Positions 12,601 through 23,254 of a DNA stretch of 64,000 bases are shown here, piece after piece. This DNA comes from Terfezia claveryi (lineage: Eukaryota; Ascomycota; Pezizomycetes; Pezizales; Pezizaceae). Under the pieces are notes generated by a model. The model did not search any database, was not told the origin of the DNA, and saw only the letters and a program-made list of their open reading frames with translations. Location: assembly GCA_015179025.1 (NCBI GenBank), contig WHUX01000140.1:1-64000 (forward strand), read 5' to 3'. Within the stretch, counting starts at the first letter, position 1; each line of letters begins with the position of its first letter. The position numbers and the translations under genes are program-made.

Positions 12601-15130
12601 GCTTGCAACTACATGCCATGGGCCAATGGCTACCCAGAGTGGATATGTTTGAATTGTATCAGCCGAGAGAAGAAGACTTCTATAGGTTGGGGAACGGCCG
12701 AGATAGTTTTGTTGTGGAAAGCGAGGCAATGTCGTGGGGCTGTCCGTGTATTCGTAGGGGTTGCTGGGTTTCGACCTTTCGCTGGGGCATGTCTACTACG
12801 GAGTACCGGTAACGGTTTTCACAGCGTTACTTATCGAATATACATACATATAGTTTTTAACTCTGTATAATCCAATTGTGAGTGACTAGGATGATTCAGG
12901 TCATTCACAGGGTTAGGGTTTGTTATCTATTGCTTCATGCTCGTTGGAGTTTACGGATGTGTCAAGGATGGTACGCATATGGGAATTCGGTACGTCAAGC
13001 GAACCTAGGTTTCGGAAATTCTGGCGTATAATTTTGGGAACGTCAATTTCGTTGGGATGGTCTAGCATACGGTAATGAAAAATATAGGATATTGACCTGG
13101 CGGTTGTGATAGGCGAGATTACTAGTTTGAATTCAATAGGAGCAATTATTTCCCACAACAATGATGCTCCATGTATTCCTAACTCGTGCACGAGGCACAT
13201 CATTTCTTCATGTGGTTCCGAGCTGCACCATATAATATTCGATTTTAAACAGATATATTAAGGTTAGTCGCTTTGCTTTGGAAGGATAGGTCCCGGTTCC
13301 GTTCTTTGATTAATTTCAAATAACTAGGTTTTTCTACTCATTGGTGGGCTCATTCTAGATGTGTTATGACTTAAGTGGAGTGGCAATATCAGGTTAAAAA
13401 GTCCGACGTTGGTATGAACATCTATTCTTAGCTAAACTTACATAATTGAATGTGATTTGCCGTCTAGCTCTTTTGTGGATATCTGGTATCTGATGTGCCA
13501 AAAATTTGGAGAGGGCTGCATGCATCGCCGATTTCCTTGGTCCCGCATATTTACATGGATCTATGTGAATCTAACCCAGGAGGTGTACTGGAAACATATC
13601 AAGTGAATGTTATGGACTTGACGAGTGCAGGCCGAGGTGCATGAACTTAGATTTGCAAAAAGATTCTTCCTGCCACCAACATCTGGGTCTGGCTGGATGA
13701 ATATGCTAGTCCTAGCAGCGCGGCTGAAATAGATATCTTTCTGGTGGGACTTGCAGGTTGGGCCGCCCAATAACTCCATTATACGTCATATAGTTTAACC
13801 AGGCCCGTTCAAGAAAAACGTAGCACAAAACACACTCGTTCTTACAAGACACAAACCCTTGGCGGCTACGATCCGGATCTCAAACTTGTTCTATTGGTAG
13901 GAGTGAATTATGCCTGAATATGATGTTAATAATATTATATTGTTTTATTATCGAGTGTCGTGCGCCCTCACAACACCCGCGAGTAATTATGCGACCTTTA
14001 GGCCGATACATCAACTAAAGAAATAATCTCTGCATGTACGCTCCCATTTGAAAGTGTTTGGATGCTCTAACGTACCAGAGACATGCTGGGACAGGCCAAT
14101 GTATTATACAGGTCACGTGTTCCCCGAAAGCGGCGCAAAAGCCATATTGTCTAAAATCTATGTAAGGATATTGTGTGTGAGCTTGTTGGATCTCCGTAAA
14201 GGCGACGAAATCCAATAAGCTAGAATTGGAATGACTAGCCTTTGCTTTGTTACGATATGTAAGAAGTTGTTGCGGCACAAGCGTCGCCTGCTTCTGCAGG
14301 TCCACCACAGAACAGTTACAGTTCGTATTCAAGCATCCCCTGTTAAGCGGAGTGATGAGAGATGCAGCAGTAGTAAGACATCTGTCAAGGTAATTGTAAA
14401 GAGCTATTTGCCACACGGACTAGTAGATAGAGATAGAATACAGGTTAACTTCACCAAAATCAATGTTTACGGCAGCCAGTACCAGGACCTTGGCAGCTTT
14501 CAGAATTTGAATCACTCCAATGAAGGATGTGGAGGGAGCTACAGCGGGTACTGACTGGGGTGGGACGGTTATAGCTAGTCACTGATTGATCTGTAGAACC
14601 TCGAAAGAAGCTGTCGTCGCCCTAGCTTTGGTAGCCTCTACACACGCTTCATAGAGCCTACCACCATTAGATTCACTTGTAAGATATAATTGAAAGAGAC
14701 CAATATTTGGCAACGTAGTAGATAACTGAAGTAATAATGCTAAGAATCTACGTCTGGCAGTGATGAGTGTACCAATTGAGGTTGTGCAGAGCTGAGGCCT
14801 GCATGTGACCGAAAATCAGATCAGCGAGTTGACTTTTCAGAGACTCACGACCTGAGAAAGTTCGCGGTGCACGCTATTGGTATCCAAAACGCTGCTCAGG
14901 ACCTGAAATCCAAAAGCGTCCACGTAGGCCGGCATGCAGACGTTGATCAACAGAAGTTTGGAATCGGTCAGACGAAAGCTAATGTAATTTATCGAATGAC
15001 AAATGCCCGATATTTTCTCGTTCAGCATACGTACTAGAACAAATTGTGCCAACCTGGTCAGTGCATGAGATCAGATATTGGCCGCGGATTACATAATCTA
15101 GAGAAATGAGTTGCAAGATCGAATGGCCTC
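9670..15130. other. Long intergenic sequence, no supported gene
   Basis: Open frames of 100-140 codons occur on both strands (for example 10729-11160, 12123-12509 minus, 14015-14416 minus). None shows a domain motif, signal peptide or convincing splice pattern. Composition is balanced, unlike the RIP-decayed blocks, so this may be host spacer DNA or genes too intron-rich or diverged for me to read. Confidence 0.35.
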
Positions 15131-15139
15131 GCAAAAGGT

Positions 15140-15147
15140 TATAAAAG
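15140..15147 (+). promoter_or_regulatory. TATA box of hydrophobin copy 2
   Basis: TATAAAAG lies about 140 bp upstream of the ATG at 15285. The leader between them is CT- and CA-rich, as is usual for well expressed filamentous fungal genes. Confidence 0.65.
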
Positions 15148-15284
15148 GATGCCCGGTTCCCGAATGTTGGTGCTTTCTCATACCATCACAACCATCAATA
15201 ATAACGCACATACCTGCTCTTCTTTCTGCCCCTACGAATTCAACCTTCCATTCCAACATCATAACCTCCCATTCTACTTTCAAC

Positions 15285-15671
15285 ATGCAGTTCTCCACCA
15301 TCTTCACCGTTGCCACCTACGTCGTCTTGACCTGGGCCTCACCAGTCGAGATTGTCGCGAGGCAGGACGTCTTTGCCTGTGGTCAAAATCAAGAAGCTGC
15401 CTGCTGCAAGCAAGTCGTGACCCAGCAAGTTCCTGTGACCAACATTGGCAACATTGGTGCTAGTGCCCCAATCACCATTCCAGTCCAGCTCGCCTTGAAC
15501 TGCATCGGAGGTATGACCTTTCTTAACGATTCCTTCAAATATATGTGGCACCTTAGCTAAGTTAAATGTGTTGGTACAGTCAACATCTGCAATATCGAAC
15601 AGAAGCAGTTCTGCTGCAACCAAAAGGTTACCGCAGTTAACGCGGGCAGTAATGGATTCAACTGCTCTTAA
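15285..15671 (+). CDS. Hydrophobin-like secreted protein (copy 2), two exons
   Basis: This is a paralogue of the gene at 3364-3772. Exon 1 is 15285-15510, the intron is 15511-15579 (GTATGACC to GGTACAG, 69 bp), and exon 2 is 15580-15671. The spliced product is 105 residues: a signal peptide (about 1-19), then a VEIVARQ segment shared in position with copy 1, then cysteines at 32, 40, 41, 73, 79, 87, 88 and 104. Spacing is 7, 31, 5, 7 and 15, almost identical to copy 1, with the short C4-C5 gap again. I chose the ATG at 15285 because it begins the signal peptide; upstream in-frame starts would precede it with unrelated sequence. The two genes face away from each other across 11.5 kb with no clear gene between. 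The product is probably a cell-wall or aerial-surface coat protein. Confidence 0.88.
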
Positions 15672-16261
15672 ATTAATACATGGGCCTCTTGGAGATCTGA
15701 ATGGAAAGGGGCTATTCCTAAGGAGGATTTGATTGGGAGGATGTAGCACAGATGAGTATGGACTGTTGTGCGGTTGTTTGGACATGTTAGGATTAATATT
15801 TGTGGAATATATGGATGCAAATGGTTATGGTCAACGAACTAGGGAAATTCGGCGCTTGTTAATGGAATTGGAAGGAATATTATCGATGTAGGATTTCTGT
15901 TGTTTTCTTTTGCCTGATCAGGATGTCGTTCGTCATATTGTCTTCACTTCGGAGTCCTTGTTATAGCAGAAAGATAGCCGCCCTGGGGCTCCAGCCCCAT
16001 ACCGCGGAGGGCGGATATTTGACTACTGTAGCTAGGGAATATACTCATTTAGTCTCAGTCCTTCTCATGTTGTGAACCGTTTAGCTTCGCATAGTATGTC
16101 TGAGAGGTCGACCGCAAGGAGTTCCACGATTATATATATTTAACCTGCACAAGTGCTCACTGCCTTCGCATATTGTCAAGGAGTTTGAACACGTAGAAGT
16201 TGGAAGATATTCAGAGCGGAGCAGGGCGGGCTTGTGTTTTTTCTAAATAATCATTACTCAC
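15672..16261. other. Downstream flank, nothing identified
   Basis: Only a short perfect hairpin (TGGGGCT, 2-bp loop) near 15985-16000 stands out. No gene or repeat is supported. Confidence 0.4.
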
Positions 16262-16480
16262 AGTAAATCCAGCGGGGGATGATGATGAGCCACTATGAAA
16301 CCAGATCGGTACAGGGACAATGGAAGTTAATGGGCCAGGTCCCGGCTTTTTTTTTTTTTTTTTTTAAATACTTAGTACTCCTATGCAGCCCCGATGGGGG
16401 GCTATGAGGAGCCACACGGAAACCCGGTGGATTCAGGGGTAAGACCAGTTAATCGGCCAGACCCGCGCAAGATAAATACA
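16262..16480 (-). mobile_element. Two LINE family A 3' ends, one inserted in the other
   Basis: From 16347 a T run is followed by AAATACTTAGTACTCCTATG, CAGCCCCGATGGGG and the AGTTAATCGGCCAGACCCGC end of the LINE tail, all on the minus strand. The sequence just left of the T run (16262-16346) is a more decayed version of the same tail (GATGAGCCACTATGAAACC, AGTTAATGGGCCAGGTCCC). The younger copy therefore landed in an older one. Confidence 0.75.
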
Positions 16481-17092
16481 AATATCTGATGGACTATGCT
16501 GGAAGAAATGAACTAGTATGAAAACTAAAAGGGACTAAAACGGCCTCGAGAGAAGGAGATTCGTAAATGATAAGAACTGGATTTGAACTGCTCCTAACTG
16601 AGCTCTTTGTATAAGCACCCAAAGATGCAAAGTATATAGTCGAGTGTCTCGCGGCAAATAGCTCAAAAGGGAAGGCAAATAGGTGGGCTTTGTTAGAATG
16701 AATGCAGTACATTCCGTTCATTCCGCCCATGCCTTGCTACCTATACCACATACCGGTACAGCCGTCTTCGGCTTGCACATCATATGCGTGCTTCCTGCCT
16801 AGCCGTATAGTATACGGCTCGCAACGGACATGTGCTTCTCCTTCTCATTCTTCTTCATGCTTTAGATGTACGCTCATACATGTATATATATCTCGTTCAT
16901 ATTCCTACTTGTTCGAGATAACTAAGTCATCACTTCACTCAATACAATACATGCACTCACTGTGTATACGAACATCTTCTCTTCATATTCCTCTCTCCAG
17001 TGACCAACTCGCTCTGTTCGTACCTTCCTTCAGTTGACACTTGGATCTCTCCGCTCGCCTGTTGCTATTCCTATACCTATAGGCTTTTATCT
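16481..17092. other. Intergenic sequence, nothing identified
   Basis: The first part may be LINE 3'-untranslated sequence, because it follows a LINE tail. From about 16700 the sequence is CT-rich with no coding or repeat signal that I can support. Confidence 0.3.
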
Positions 17093-17200
17093 TCTTTTAA
17101 ATACTCATTACTCATAAGCGGTCCCAGTTGTGTAATGCGGTCCCAGTAGGGGACAATGATAAGCCACCGGGAAACCCTGGTGGATTCAGGGCAAAGCAGG
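17093..17200 (-). mobile_element. LINE family A 3' end (outer, interrupted copy)
   Basis: TAAATACTCATTACTC, GCGGTCCCAGTAGGGGAC and a GGTGGATTCAGGG block mark the LINE tail. The copy is cut at 17200 by another LINE. It resumes at 18019 with GCAAAGCAGGTTAATCTGCC, the next part of the tail. Confidence 0.8.
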
Positions 17201-18018
17201 TTTTTTTTTTTTTTTTTTAGTTACTTGTTACTCCTATGCGGCCCCGTTAGGGGGGCCATGAGGAGCCACCCAAAAACCGGGGTGGATTCAGGGTTAATCT
17301 GCCAGAACCACGCAAAAATACGTACAAATATGAAGGAAATACGAGACCCCATGCTGTCATTAACGGACGAGCCGATGACCCTCAGGCCTGACTGAGCCTC
17401 CCCTCCTGAACCAATGAACTGAGAAACTCGCGGAGAAGAAATGAACTGAATGACCCCCGCAGAAACTAGTAACTGGATAAAAGGAACGCTAGAACTAAAA
17501 GGTGGACTGGAACAAAGGGGACTCGTAAAAGTAATTCTCGTCACCACCTCTCGATATAAACAAAATAGAGCTCGCGAATACAAATAGGTACGCTTGCTAG
17601 GTGAGCTCGTGATATAGCAGCCTGAAGAGGGCCTCCACATGGCCTCATATGTGCCCTCTCCCTCCTTTCTCCGGCTTGTCAAGGTCGATCGACCCAACAG
17701 CGCTTTTCTCCTAAAAGGGGTTCTCCGAGGGCGGTCGAAGCGTGGGCAAGTGTAAACGATATGATCTCCTGTCTCTGATGGGTGACCGCAAGCGCACTCT
17801 GCTGACTCTGCTTTGCCGATGTGATGGAGCCAGCTAATTTTCTGAGGGCCCCTGTTCGTCCGCAGCCAGGTGTAGGCTGATAGGACATGCCGGTCCCACT
17901 CCACCCTCCTGATCCCGTATCCTGCCCTCGTTCTCGCTTTTTTCCGTAAAGCCTTGGAGGCCGCTCGTAGTCCCCCTTCTGTTACCGTTCGAGGGTTCCG
18001 TGTGAATGCACCCAGGTG
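17201..18018 (-). mobile_element. 5'-truncated LINE family A copy with RNase H tail
   Basis: The poly(T) at 17201-17219 marks its 3' end. It is flanked by a perfect 12-bp target duplication, GGGCAAAGCAGG, at 17189-17200 and 18019-18030. A frame runs leftward from 18018 and carries the end of the LINE polyprotein. First comes the post-RNase H region (SWLHHIGKAESAECACGH, then a CxC...H...C zinc-binding cluster near CACGHPSETGDHIVYTCP). Then comes 3'-untranslated sequence that stays open by chance. The copy is dead on arrival through 5' truncation, which is usual for LINEs. Confidence 0.85.
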
Positions 18019-18059
18019 GGGCAAAGCAGGTTAATCTGCCAGGTCCGGCGCCTATATAT

Positions 18060-18435
18060 GTTCTGGCCCCGCTCGCGCGCGGTGTATCTAATTACTGGAT
18101 TAGTACTTCGGCACCTCCCCTTCCACAAACTCGTCTCATACAACAAATATACCTCTTTAGTTATGCAGACGACGTCAATCCGCTTGTGATAACATCAGGG
18201 CTCTATACTACCCGGAGAACATCAGGACATTGTACGTAAGGTAAACCAAGCCCGAGTAACAGCGGCAGAAGTTGGCATGCTAAGGAGGGACGGGAGTAAA
18301 GGCATTCGCCTGGGTATAGGACCCCATCACAAACCAAACCAGATTACTAGACTGGGTATCATCGTGCACAGCGAAGATGGCCTGCAAGCGGACTGACTCG
18401 GGACAGGCACTTCCTACCTGTCCGTTTAGATAAGG
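18060..18435 (+). pseudogene. LINE reverse transcriptase fragment
   Basis: On the plus strand the frame around 18140-18190 reads LFSYADDVNPLVITSG, the YADD catalytic box of a non-LTR reverse transcriptase. It is followed by a frame-shifted stretch with ITRLGIIVHSEDG, matching the post-catalytic LGI motif of the longer LINE at 61.4 kb. Flanking RT domains are absent. It lies on the opposite strand to its neighbours, so it belongs to a separate broken copy. Confidence 0.65.
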
Positions 18436-18439
18436 AGAG

Positions 18440-19372
18440 TTATATGGCGGAAGAGTTTATTTCTGAAGCAAATGATCTATAGCGACTAATTTGCATTGGA
18501 TCAGTAGAAGGAATTACAGAAATAACCTCCTGTATCTCTTGATCTTGGCTAATCTCACCCCTTCTACAGCGCTTTTTAGTATGTGAATTTCTTTCGGCCA
18601 ACTCTGCACCAGTTAGAGCACGTGCCTTAGCTTTTCCCTTAGCTTTTTTTTGCCAGTACTTGTTCAGAGCAGGTGGTACAAACTCTTGGATGATCGGTTT
18701 TTGATGTAGTATATTAGGGACAATATCGGACATGTCTTCTACTCCCATATCATCTGGTGGTGCAGCCTGAGGTGCAGTTGGCCAGCAAAACATATGCTGC
18801 ATTTTCATTGTATGGGCCTGCTGCAAGCTTGCAAAGTGCTCAGCCTGTTCTCCAGTAAGAGATTGATGTAGTTGCTCTTGCATATATATTTAAAAACTCA
18901 GTACTCCTATGCAGCCCCGTTAGGGGGGCTATGAGGAGACTCTTGCATATATAGTGAGCGAACTAGCAACTCATGTCCTTGTTTAACATAGATATCATGT
19001 GGTTGTTGCAGTGTAGGTTCTCCTGGTTCCGCTACTTCTATAGCTGGTAGATTTGAATCAATCATACACCAATTGAAGGGAGCAATGGATCCATTAATCA
19101 CCCAGCGTGGGTGTAGTAATGATAGTGGAATTGGTCGATTTTCTGCAACTATTGGAAGAAGCCGATGCTGACAAGGTAATGCATAGCGGGTAATGAACAA
19201 TTATAGTAAGCAAACTCATTATCAGCTTCAATATATAGAAGTTCCACTCATACTTGATTTTATCAATAGCAAAAAGCGTGACTTGGCCAAAGAGTTGTTG
19301 AAGAATCAAAGATACGAGGAACTTTTGTTCGGCTTTCAATTTTCTGACGTTGAATTTTGGTATGCATAGCAA
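18440..19372 (-). pseudogene. MULE transposase C-terminal remnant
   Basis: Mutator-like transposases end in a SWIM-type zinc finger and a basic tail. Reading leftward from 19372, a first frame gives a helical stretch (KLKAEQKFLVSLILQQLFG). A frameshift near 19200 then leads into FITRYALPCQHRLLPI and IPLSLLHPRW, the PC.H half of a SWIM finger and the following HPRW. The downstream part includes a lysine-rich stretch (NKYWQKKAKGKAKARA) and ends at 18440. The catalytic DDE domain is missing because a LINE is inserted at about 19397. A 51-bp LINE end at 18889-18939 splits the frame; taking it out with one target duplication makes the frame run through from 19200 to 18440. Confidence 0.6.
18889..18939 (-). 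mobile_element. 51-bp LINE 3' end insertion
   Basis: The insert consists only of TTTAAAAACTCAGTACTCC, GCAGCCCCGTTAGGGG and GGCTATGAGGAGA. It is flanked by a perfect 14-bp duplication, CTCTTGCATATATA, at 18875-18888 and 18940-18953. It is one of the shortest retroposed LINE ends in the window and lies inside the MULE transposase frame. Confidence 0.9.
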
Positions 19373-19396
19373 CCAAATATTTCATTAAGCGTACAC

Positions 19397-20155
19397 TCCC
19401 CCAATTTCTTTTTTTTATTTTTTTAAAATACTTGTTACTCATATGCGGCCCCATTAGGGGGACCATGAGGAGCCACCCAGAAGTCCGGGTGGATTCAAGG
19501 TTAAGGCAAGTTAATCTGCCAGGACCACGCAAGATAAATACACATATAACGGGCTGGGATACGAGCCGATGACCCGCGGGCCTGACTGAGCCTCCACTTC
19601 CGGGAAAATGAACAGTGAAACTCGCGAATACGATATGAACTGAAATGGACTCCTGGGATAAAAACTGAAATGAACTGAGCGATTCCCGAAGAAAATAATG
19701 GCTGACTGAGGATTATGAAATTGACTGAAACAAAAGGGACTCGTGAAAATAAACCTGCACCTCCTTTTCCTGCGAGCAAATTGAAAATCGTGGGTACAAT
19801 CAAATACAAATAGTAGGTCGGTATGCTAGGCGAGCTCCTAGATGGGGTTGTTAGGTGAGCTCGTGTTATAACAACTTAAAAAGGCCTCTATAGCCTCATA
19901 TGTCTCCTCTCCTTCTTTTCTCCATTCTGGCTTGTCGAGTTCCTCCCAACGGCGCTTTTCTCCTAAAAGGGTCCCCCCTGGGGCAGTCGAAGCGTGGGCA
20001 AGTGAATACGATATGTTCTCCTGTCTCCGAGGGGTGACCGCATGCACATTCTGCTGACTCCGCTTTGCCGATGTGATGGAGCCAGCTTTTCTGAGGGCCT
20101 CTGTTCGTTCATAGCCAGGTGTAGGCTGATAGGGCATGCCGATCCCACTCCACCC
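19397..20155 (-). mobile_element. 5'-truncated LINE family A copy
   Basis: Its 3' end is a T-rich run (19407-19427) followed by the usual tail words, ATGCGGCCCCATTAGGGG and AAGGCAAGTTAATCTGCC. Further right the frame carries the polyprotein end (EELDKPEWRKEGEETYEA) and the zinc-binding cluster in shifted frames. At 20155 the copy is cut by the next LINE, whose poly(T) starts there. Confidence 0.8.
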
Positions 20156-21271
20156 TTTTTTATTATTATTTTTTTTTTTTATTTAAATACTTGTTACTCC
20201 TACCGTATGCGGCCCCGTCGGGGGGCCATGAGGAGCCACACAGAAGCCTGGGTGGTTTCAAGGTTGCGGCAGGTTAATCTGCCAGAACCACGCAAACTAA
20301 ATACAGTGCTGAGGAATAATATGTGAACTGAGATGGAAGTGAACTAACAAAAGGGACTCGTGAATTGAACTGTAACTTGGAAAAGTGTAACTGAATGAGA
20401 TGAACTGACTAGATAATGGAAAATCGGCTGAATGACAGAAAAACTAGATGAACTCGTAAAATAGTTTCTTGAAAAAGGCCTCCGTGGCCTCATAGCTCTC
20501 CTCACCCTCCTTTCCCCACTCCGGCTTGTCCAGATCCTTCCAACTCCGTTTCTCCCCTAGTAGGGCCCTCCGGGGGGGAGTAACCGTGGGCAGTCGAAGA
20601 CAATGTGCTCTCCTGTCTCTGAGGGGAAACCACATGCACAACCTGCGGATACTGCCTTGCCGATATGGTGGAGCCAGCTCTTCTGGGGACCCTTGTTTGT
20701 ATGCATCCATGTGAAAGCTGATAGGGCATGACGGTCCCAATCTACTCTCCGAAACCCGTGTCCTGGCTTGTTCCTAGCCTCTTTTTGTATTGCCTTTGAC
20801 AAGGTGCGGAGCCCACCTTCCGTTGCTATGTTGGGCTGGCCTGTGAGAACGCCTAGGTGAGATTGGAGACTGGCGGTCCTGTTCACCCTGTCGTTCCCTT
20901 CGATGCCTAAATGACCTCTGATCCATGATAGCCTGAGGCTCTGTGGGGGTTGCCGACTAGCCGCGCTTTGATCTCTTTTTCAATGCCAGACCTACGGTAG
21001 GGGGGAAACCGGTACTCATGTTGTATACTGCTTGGACCGCTGCTTGGGAGTCTGACAGGATAGCTAACATGTCCGAGTCCTACTTCTGCAAAGCCAGTGA
21101 TATGGTATGTAATTCACCGTCTGCGACCATAGTATGTTTTCCCAAGAAAGCCCCATAGTCCGATGAGTGATTCCCTCTCTGGTCCTCACGTGAACACCAC
21201 TCGCAATCTCCCCTCCCCGCCCCGTACCGTCCGTGTAGCAGACTCTCCACCCTTCTTCCAGAATAGCTCCT
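20156..21271 (-). mobile_element. LINE family A copy, left part (split by the gypsy element)
   Basis: T-rich sequence at 20156-20185 and the LINE tail mark the 3' end. The coding part includes the zinc-binding cluster near 20590-20640 and the RNase H domain up to 21266, broken by frameshifts. At 21271 the LINE is interrupted by the gypsy LTR and resumes at 27869 with the next RNase H residues (KLLGVWSAKIG). The interruption carries a CTCCT duplication. Confidence 0.85.
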
Positions 21272-22011
21272 TGTTACGAATCTCACGTGAGGGTGGTCTA
21301 CGCAGAGGCGGAAAACCGAAGCCGACAGCCGCTGAGGCCAACGACGTGGATTGATCACCCACAGCAGGCCTAGCAATGGGCCCTCTAGCTCATACCTATG
21401 AGTTGAGTAGAGAGACTGGCCGGGACAAGGAAGTGTGTGCACCGTTCTAGCGAGGACCAAGAGGGTTGGGGCTAGGTCGTATTGGCTTATGGGATAACTG
21501 CTTCTTACGGAGGAGAATCGGTTCAAGGCATATGTTTGATTTCCAAGACTGCTTATATCTCCATTATTGATTTCCAAGCTGCTCCGTCATTGATTTCCAA
21601 GCTGCTCCGTCATTGATTTGCAATCATGTCTCCGAGGCTTAGGAAGCCCATGCCGCAGGCATGTGGAGGGGGGGCTAGGACGACCCCCGAGATGTCTATA
21701 TAAGGGGCCTCTGCTACCTAGATAGAAAGGGCAGAACCCAAGCACTGTCTTGTATAATTCTTTGAAAGCACTATATCTCTATACTTCCTTGCACACTTCT
21801 TCGAGAACCCGTTCATCACCCTCGCGCACCCGTCCCTGTTGTGCTCGCCACTTGCTAAGCTAAAAGACCCTTTCGCCTTTTAACTTTGCCACCTGCTAGC
21901 CAAAGGCCCTTTGCCACGAGCAGGCCACGCGACCTACCACTAAGGCCACTAGGAGCTCGCTAAGCTCTCCAATTCTTAGTAGGCCCGGACTCAATATCCG
22001 CCCCTCTAACA
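21272..22011 (+). repeat. 5' LTR of the gypsy element
   Basis: The LTR is 740 bp. Tandem copies of ATTGATTTCCAAGCTGCTCC lie near 21540-21620; one unit fewer than in the 3' LTR explains the length difference. A TATA element at 21697-21704 marks the likely U3/R region. Confidence 0.95.
21697..21704 (+). promoter_or_regulatory. TATA box in the 5' LTR
   Basis: TATATAAG lies in the middle of the LTR, 375 bp upstream of the gag ATG, and is present in the 3' LTR as well. It is the natural candidate for the retrotransposon promoter. Confidence 0.65.
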
Positions 22012-22071
22012 TTACAGTGCTTTTCTCCGGCATCCTCAATTTTCGACATACCTCAAAAGATAGCGAAAAAA

Positions 22072-23220
22072 ATGTCGAGTATTGACCATGCCAACGAGAG
22101 CTCAGCTGGCTCTTCGCAATCACACAGGGAATTAGCCAACACGGTCTCACAAATGAACGTACCAGACCCCCAAAATACGATCGCCTCCCTCACACAGATC
22201 AACTCGGTACTCATGGCCCAGCTCAAAACAATGGAAGCCAGAGTTAGCACCCTAGAATCGGGCTCTGCAACACCAGGAATCCCAGAGAGAGGCGCAACCA
22301 CAGACCAGCGAACTCCCGCCCACCCAACCCCTGACCCTCCAACCAGGCGGCAAAGTCCCGCCCCGTCTAGTCAAAATGTGTCCTTCAACATCCGCCCGCC
22401 AGAAAAATTTTCCGGAGAGCGAACAGAACTTGAACATTTTCTGTTCCACTTGGAAGGATACTTCAAACTGAGGAGAGTAAAAGTGGAAGAGGATAAGATA
22501 GTAATAGCTGGAATGTCGATGAAGAGTTCAGCGCTTTCATGGTGGAAGCCTAACGAGACTAAGTGGAAGACATGGGAGGAAGCAAAAGAAGCGCTTCTAG
22601 CACATTTTTCTGATCATTACCAAGCTGATAATGCACACAGACAAATCTACGAGCTCAGGCAGACCGGAGCTGTCCAAGATTATATTGCCACCATGAATCG
22701 GTTGAATGCATATGCGCAAATATCCCAAACCCTTCTCATTCGAATAATCCTTATGGGAATTAAACCTAGACTCCGATCAAAGATGACTCACTATGAGGAC
22801 CTCAGAGACCAGCCAACCAAATGGCTGAAGAAATTAGTCCAAATGGACATTGCCCAAGCTAAACAAAACTCGCAGCCTACAAAACGAGCTCATTCCGATC
22901 GACCCCGCATAGATCGGTCAACGCAACATTCTTCAAACCAATCAGAGGTGACTACGGATATGATCAATAAGAGGAAAAAAGAAAACCCGTGTCTTAAATG
23001 CGGTAGGACTGGACACAGAATTGCTAACTGCCAGTGTACCCGATACCGACAAACCCTACCCCCAACCACCCTGCCCAAGCTACTCAATCCACCCAAAACA
23101 TCAGATGTCTCTGCTCCCACACCAAAAAAGGCAAGGACGGACACCGGCACACTACGCATAACTCAACTAGACTCCGACCCAGAATCGGAATCTGAAGCAT
23201 CAAATTCGGGAAAAGACTAA
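22072..23220 (+). CDS. gag: Gag of the gypsy element
   Basis: Gag forms the virus-like particle and packages element RNA. The frame is intact at 382 residues, starting at the first ATG after the LTR (61 bp downstream). Residues 36-65 look helical and may be a coiled coil. Residues about 105-255 match the retrotransposon gag core (IRPPEKFSGERTELEHFLFH, ALSWWKPNETKWKTWEEAKE). A CX2CX4HX4C zinc knuckle, CLKCGRTGHRIANC, spans 307-320. The tail is acidic. Near the stop the sequence holds a -1 frameshift signal leading into pol. No internal stop occurs, in contrast to pol. Confidence 0.93.
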   Translation: MSSIDHANESSAGSSQSHRELANTVSQMNVPDPQNTIASLTQINSVLMAQLKTMEARVSTLESGSATPGIPERGATTDQRTPAHPTPDPPTRRQSPAPSSQNVSFNIRPPEKFSGERTELEHFLFHLEGYFKLRRVKVEEDKIVIAGMSMKSSALSWWKPNETKWKTWEEAKEALLAHFSDHYQADNAHRQIYELRQTGAVQDYIATMNRLNAYAQISQTLLIRIILMGIKPRLRSKMTHYEDLRDQPTKWLKKLVQMDIAQAKQNSQPTKRAHSDRPRIDRSTQHSSNQSEVTTDMINKRKKENPCLKCGRTGHRIANCQCTRYRQTLPPTTLPKLLNPPKTSDVSAPTPKKARTDTGTLRITQLDSDPESESEASNSGKD

Positions 23221-23254
23221 GGGGTTCGACCAAAACGATGATAGGCCGAACCCC
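23208..23254 (+). promoter_or_regulatory. -1 ribosomal frameshift signal between gag and pol
   Basis: The heptamer GGGAAAA (23208-23214) lies in the gag phase as G-GGA-AAA, the X-XXY-YYZ form. After a 6-nt spacer that includes the gag stop codon, a perfect 8-bp stem GGGGTTCG/CGAACCCC (23221-23228 with 23247-23254) encloses an 18-nt loop. Slipping back one base enters exactly the frame in which protease, RT and integrase are read. Confidence 0.85.

Noticed and set aside
15339..15785. 148-codon minus-strand frame over hydrophobin copy 2
   Set aside because: It is the complement of the hydrophobin exons; the plus-strand gene has signal peptide, cysteines and intron.
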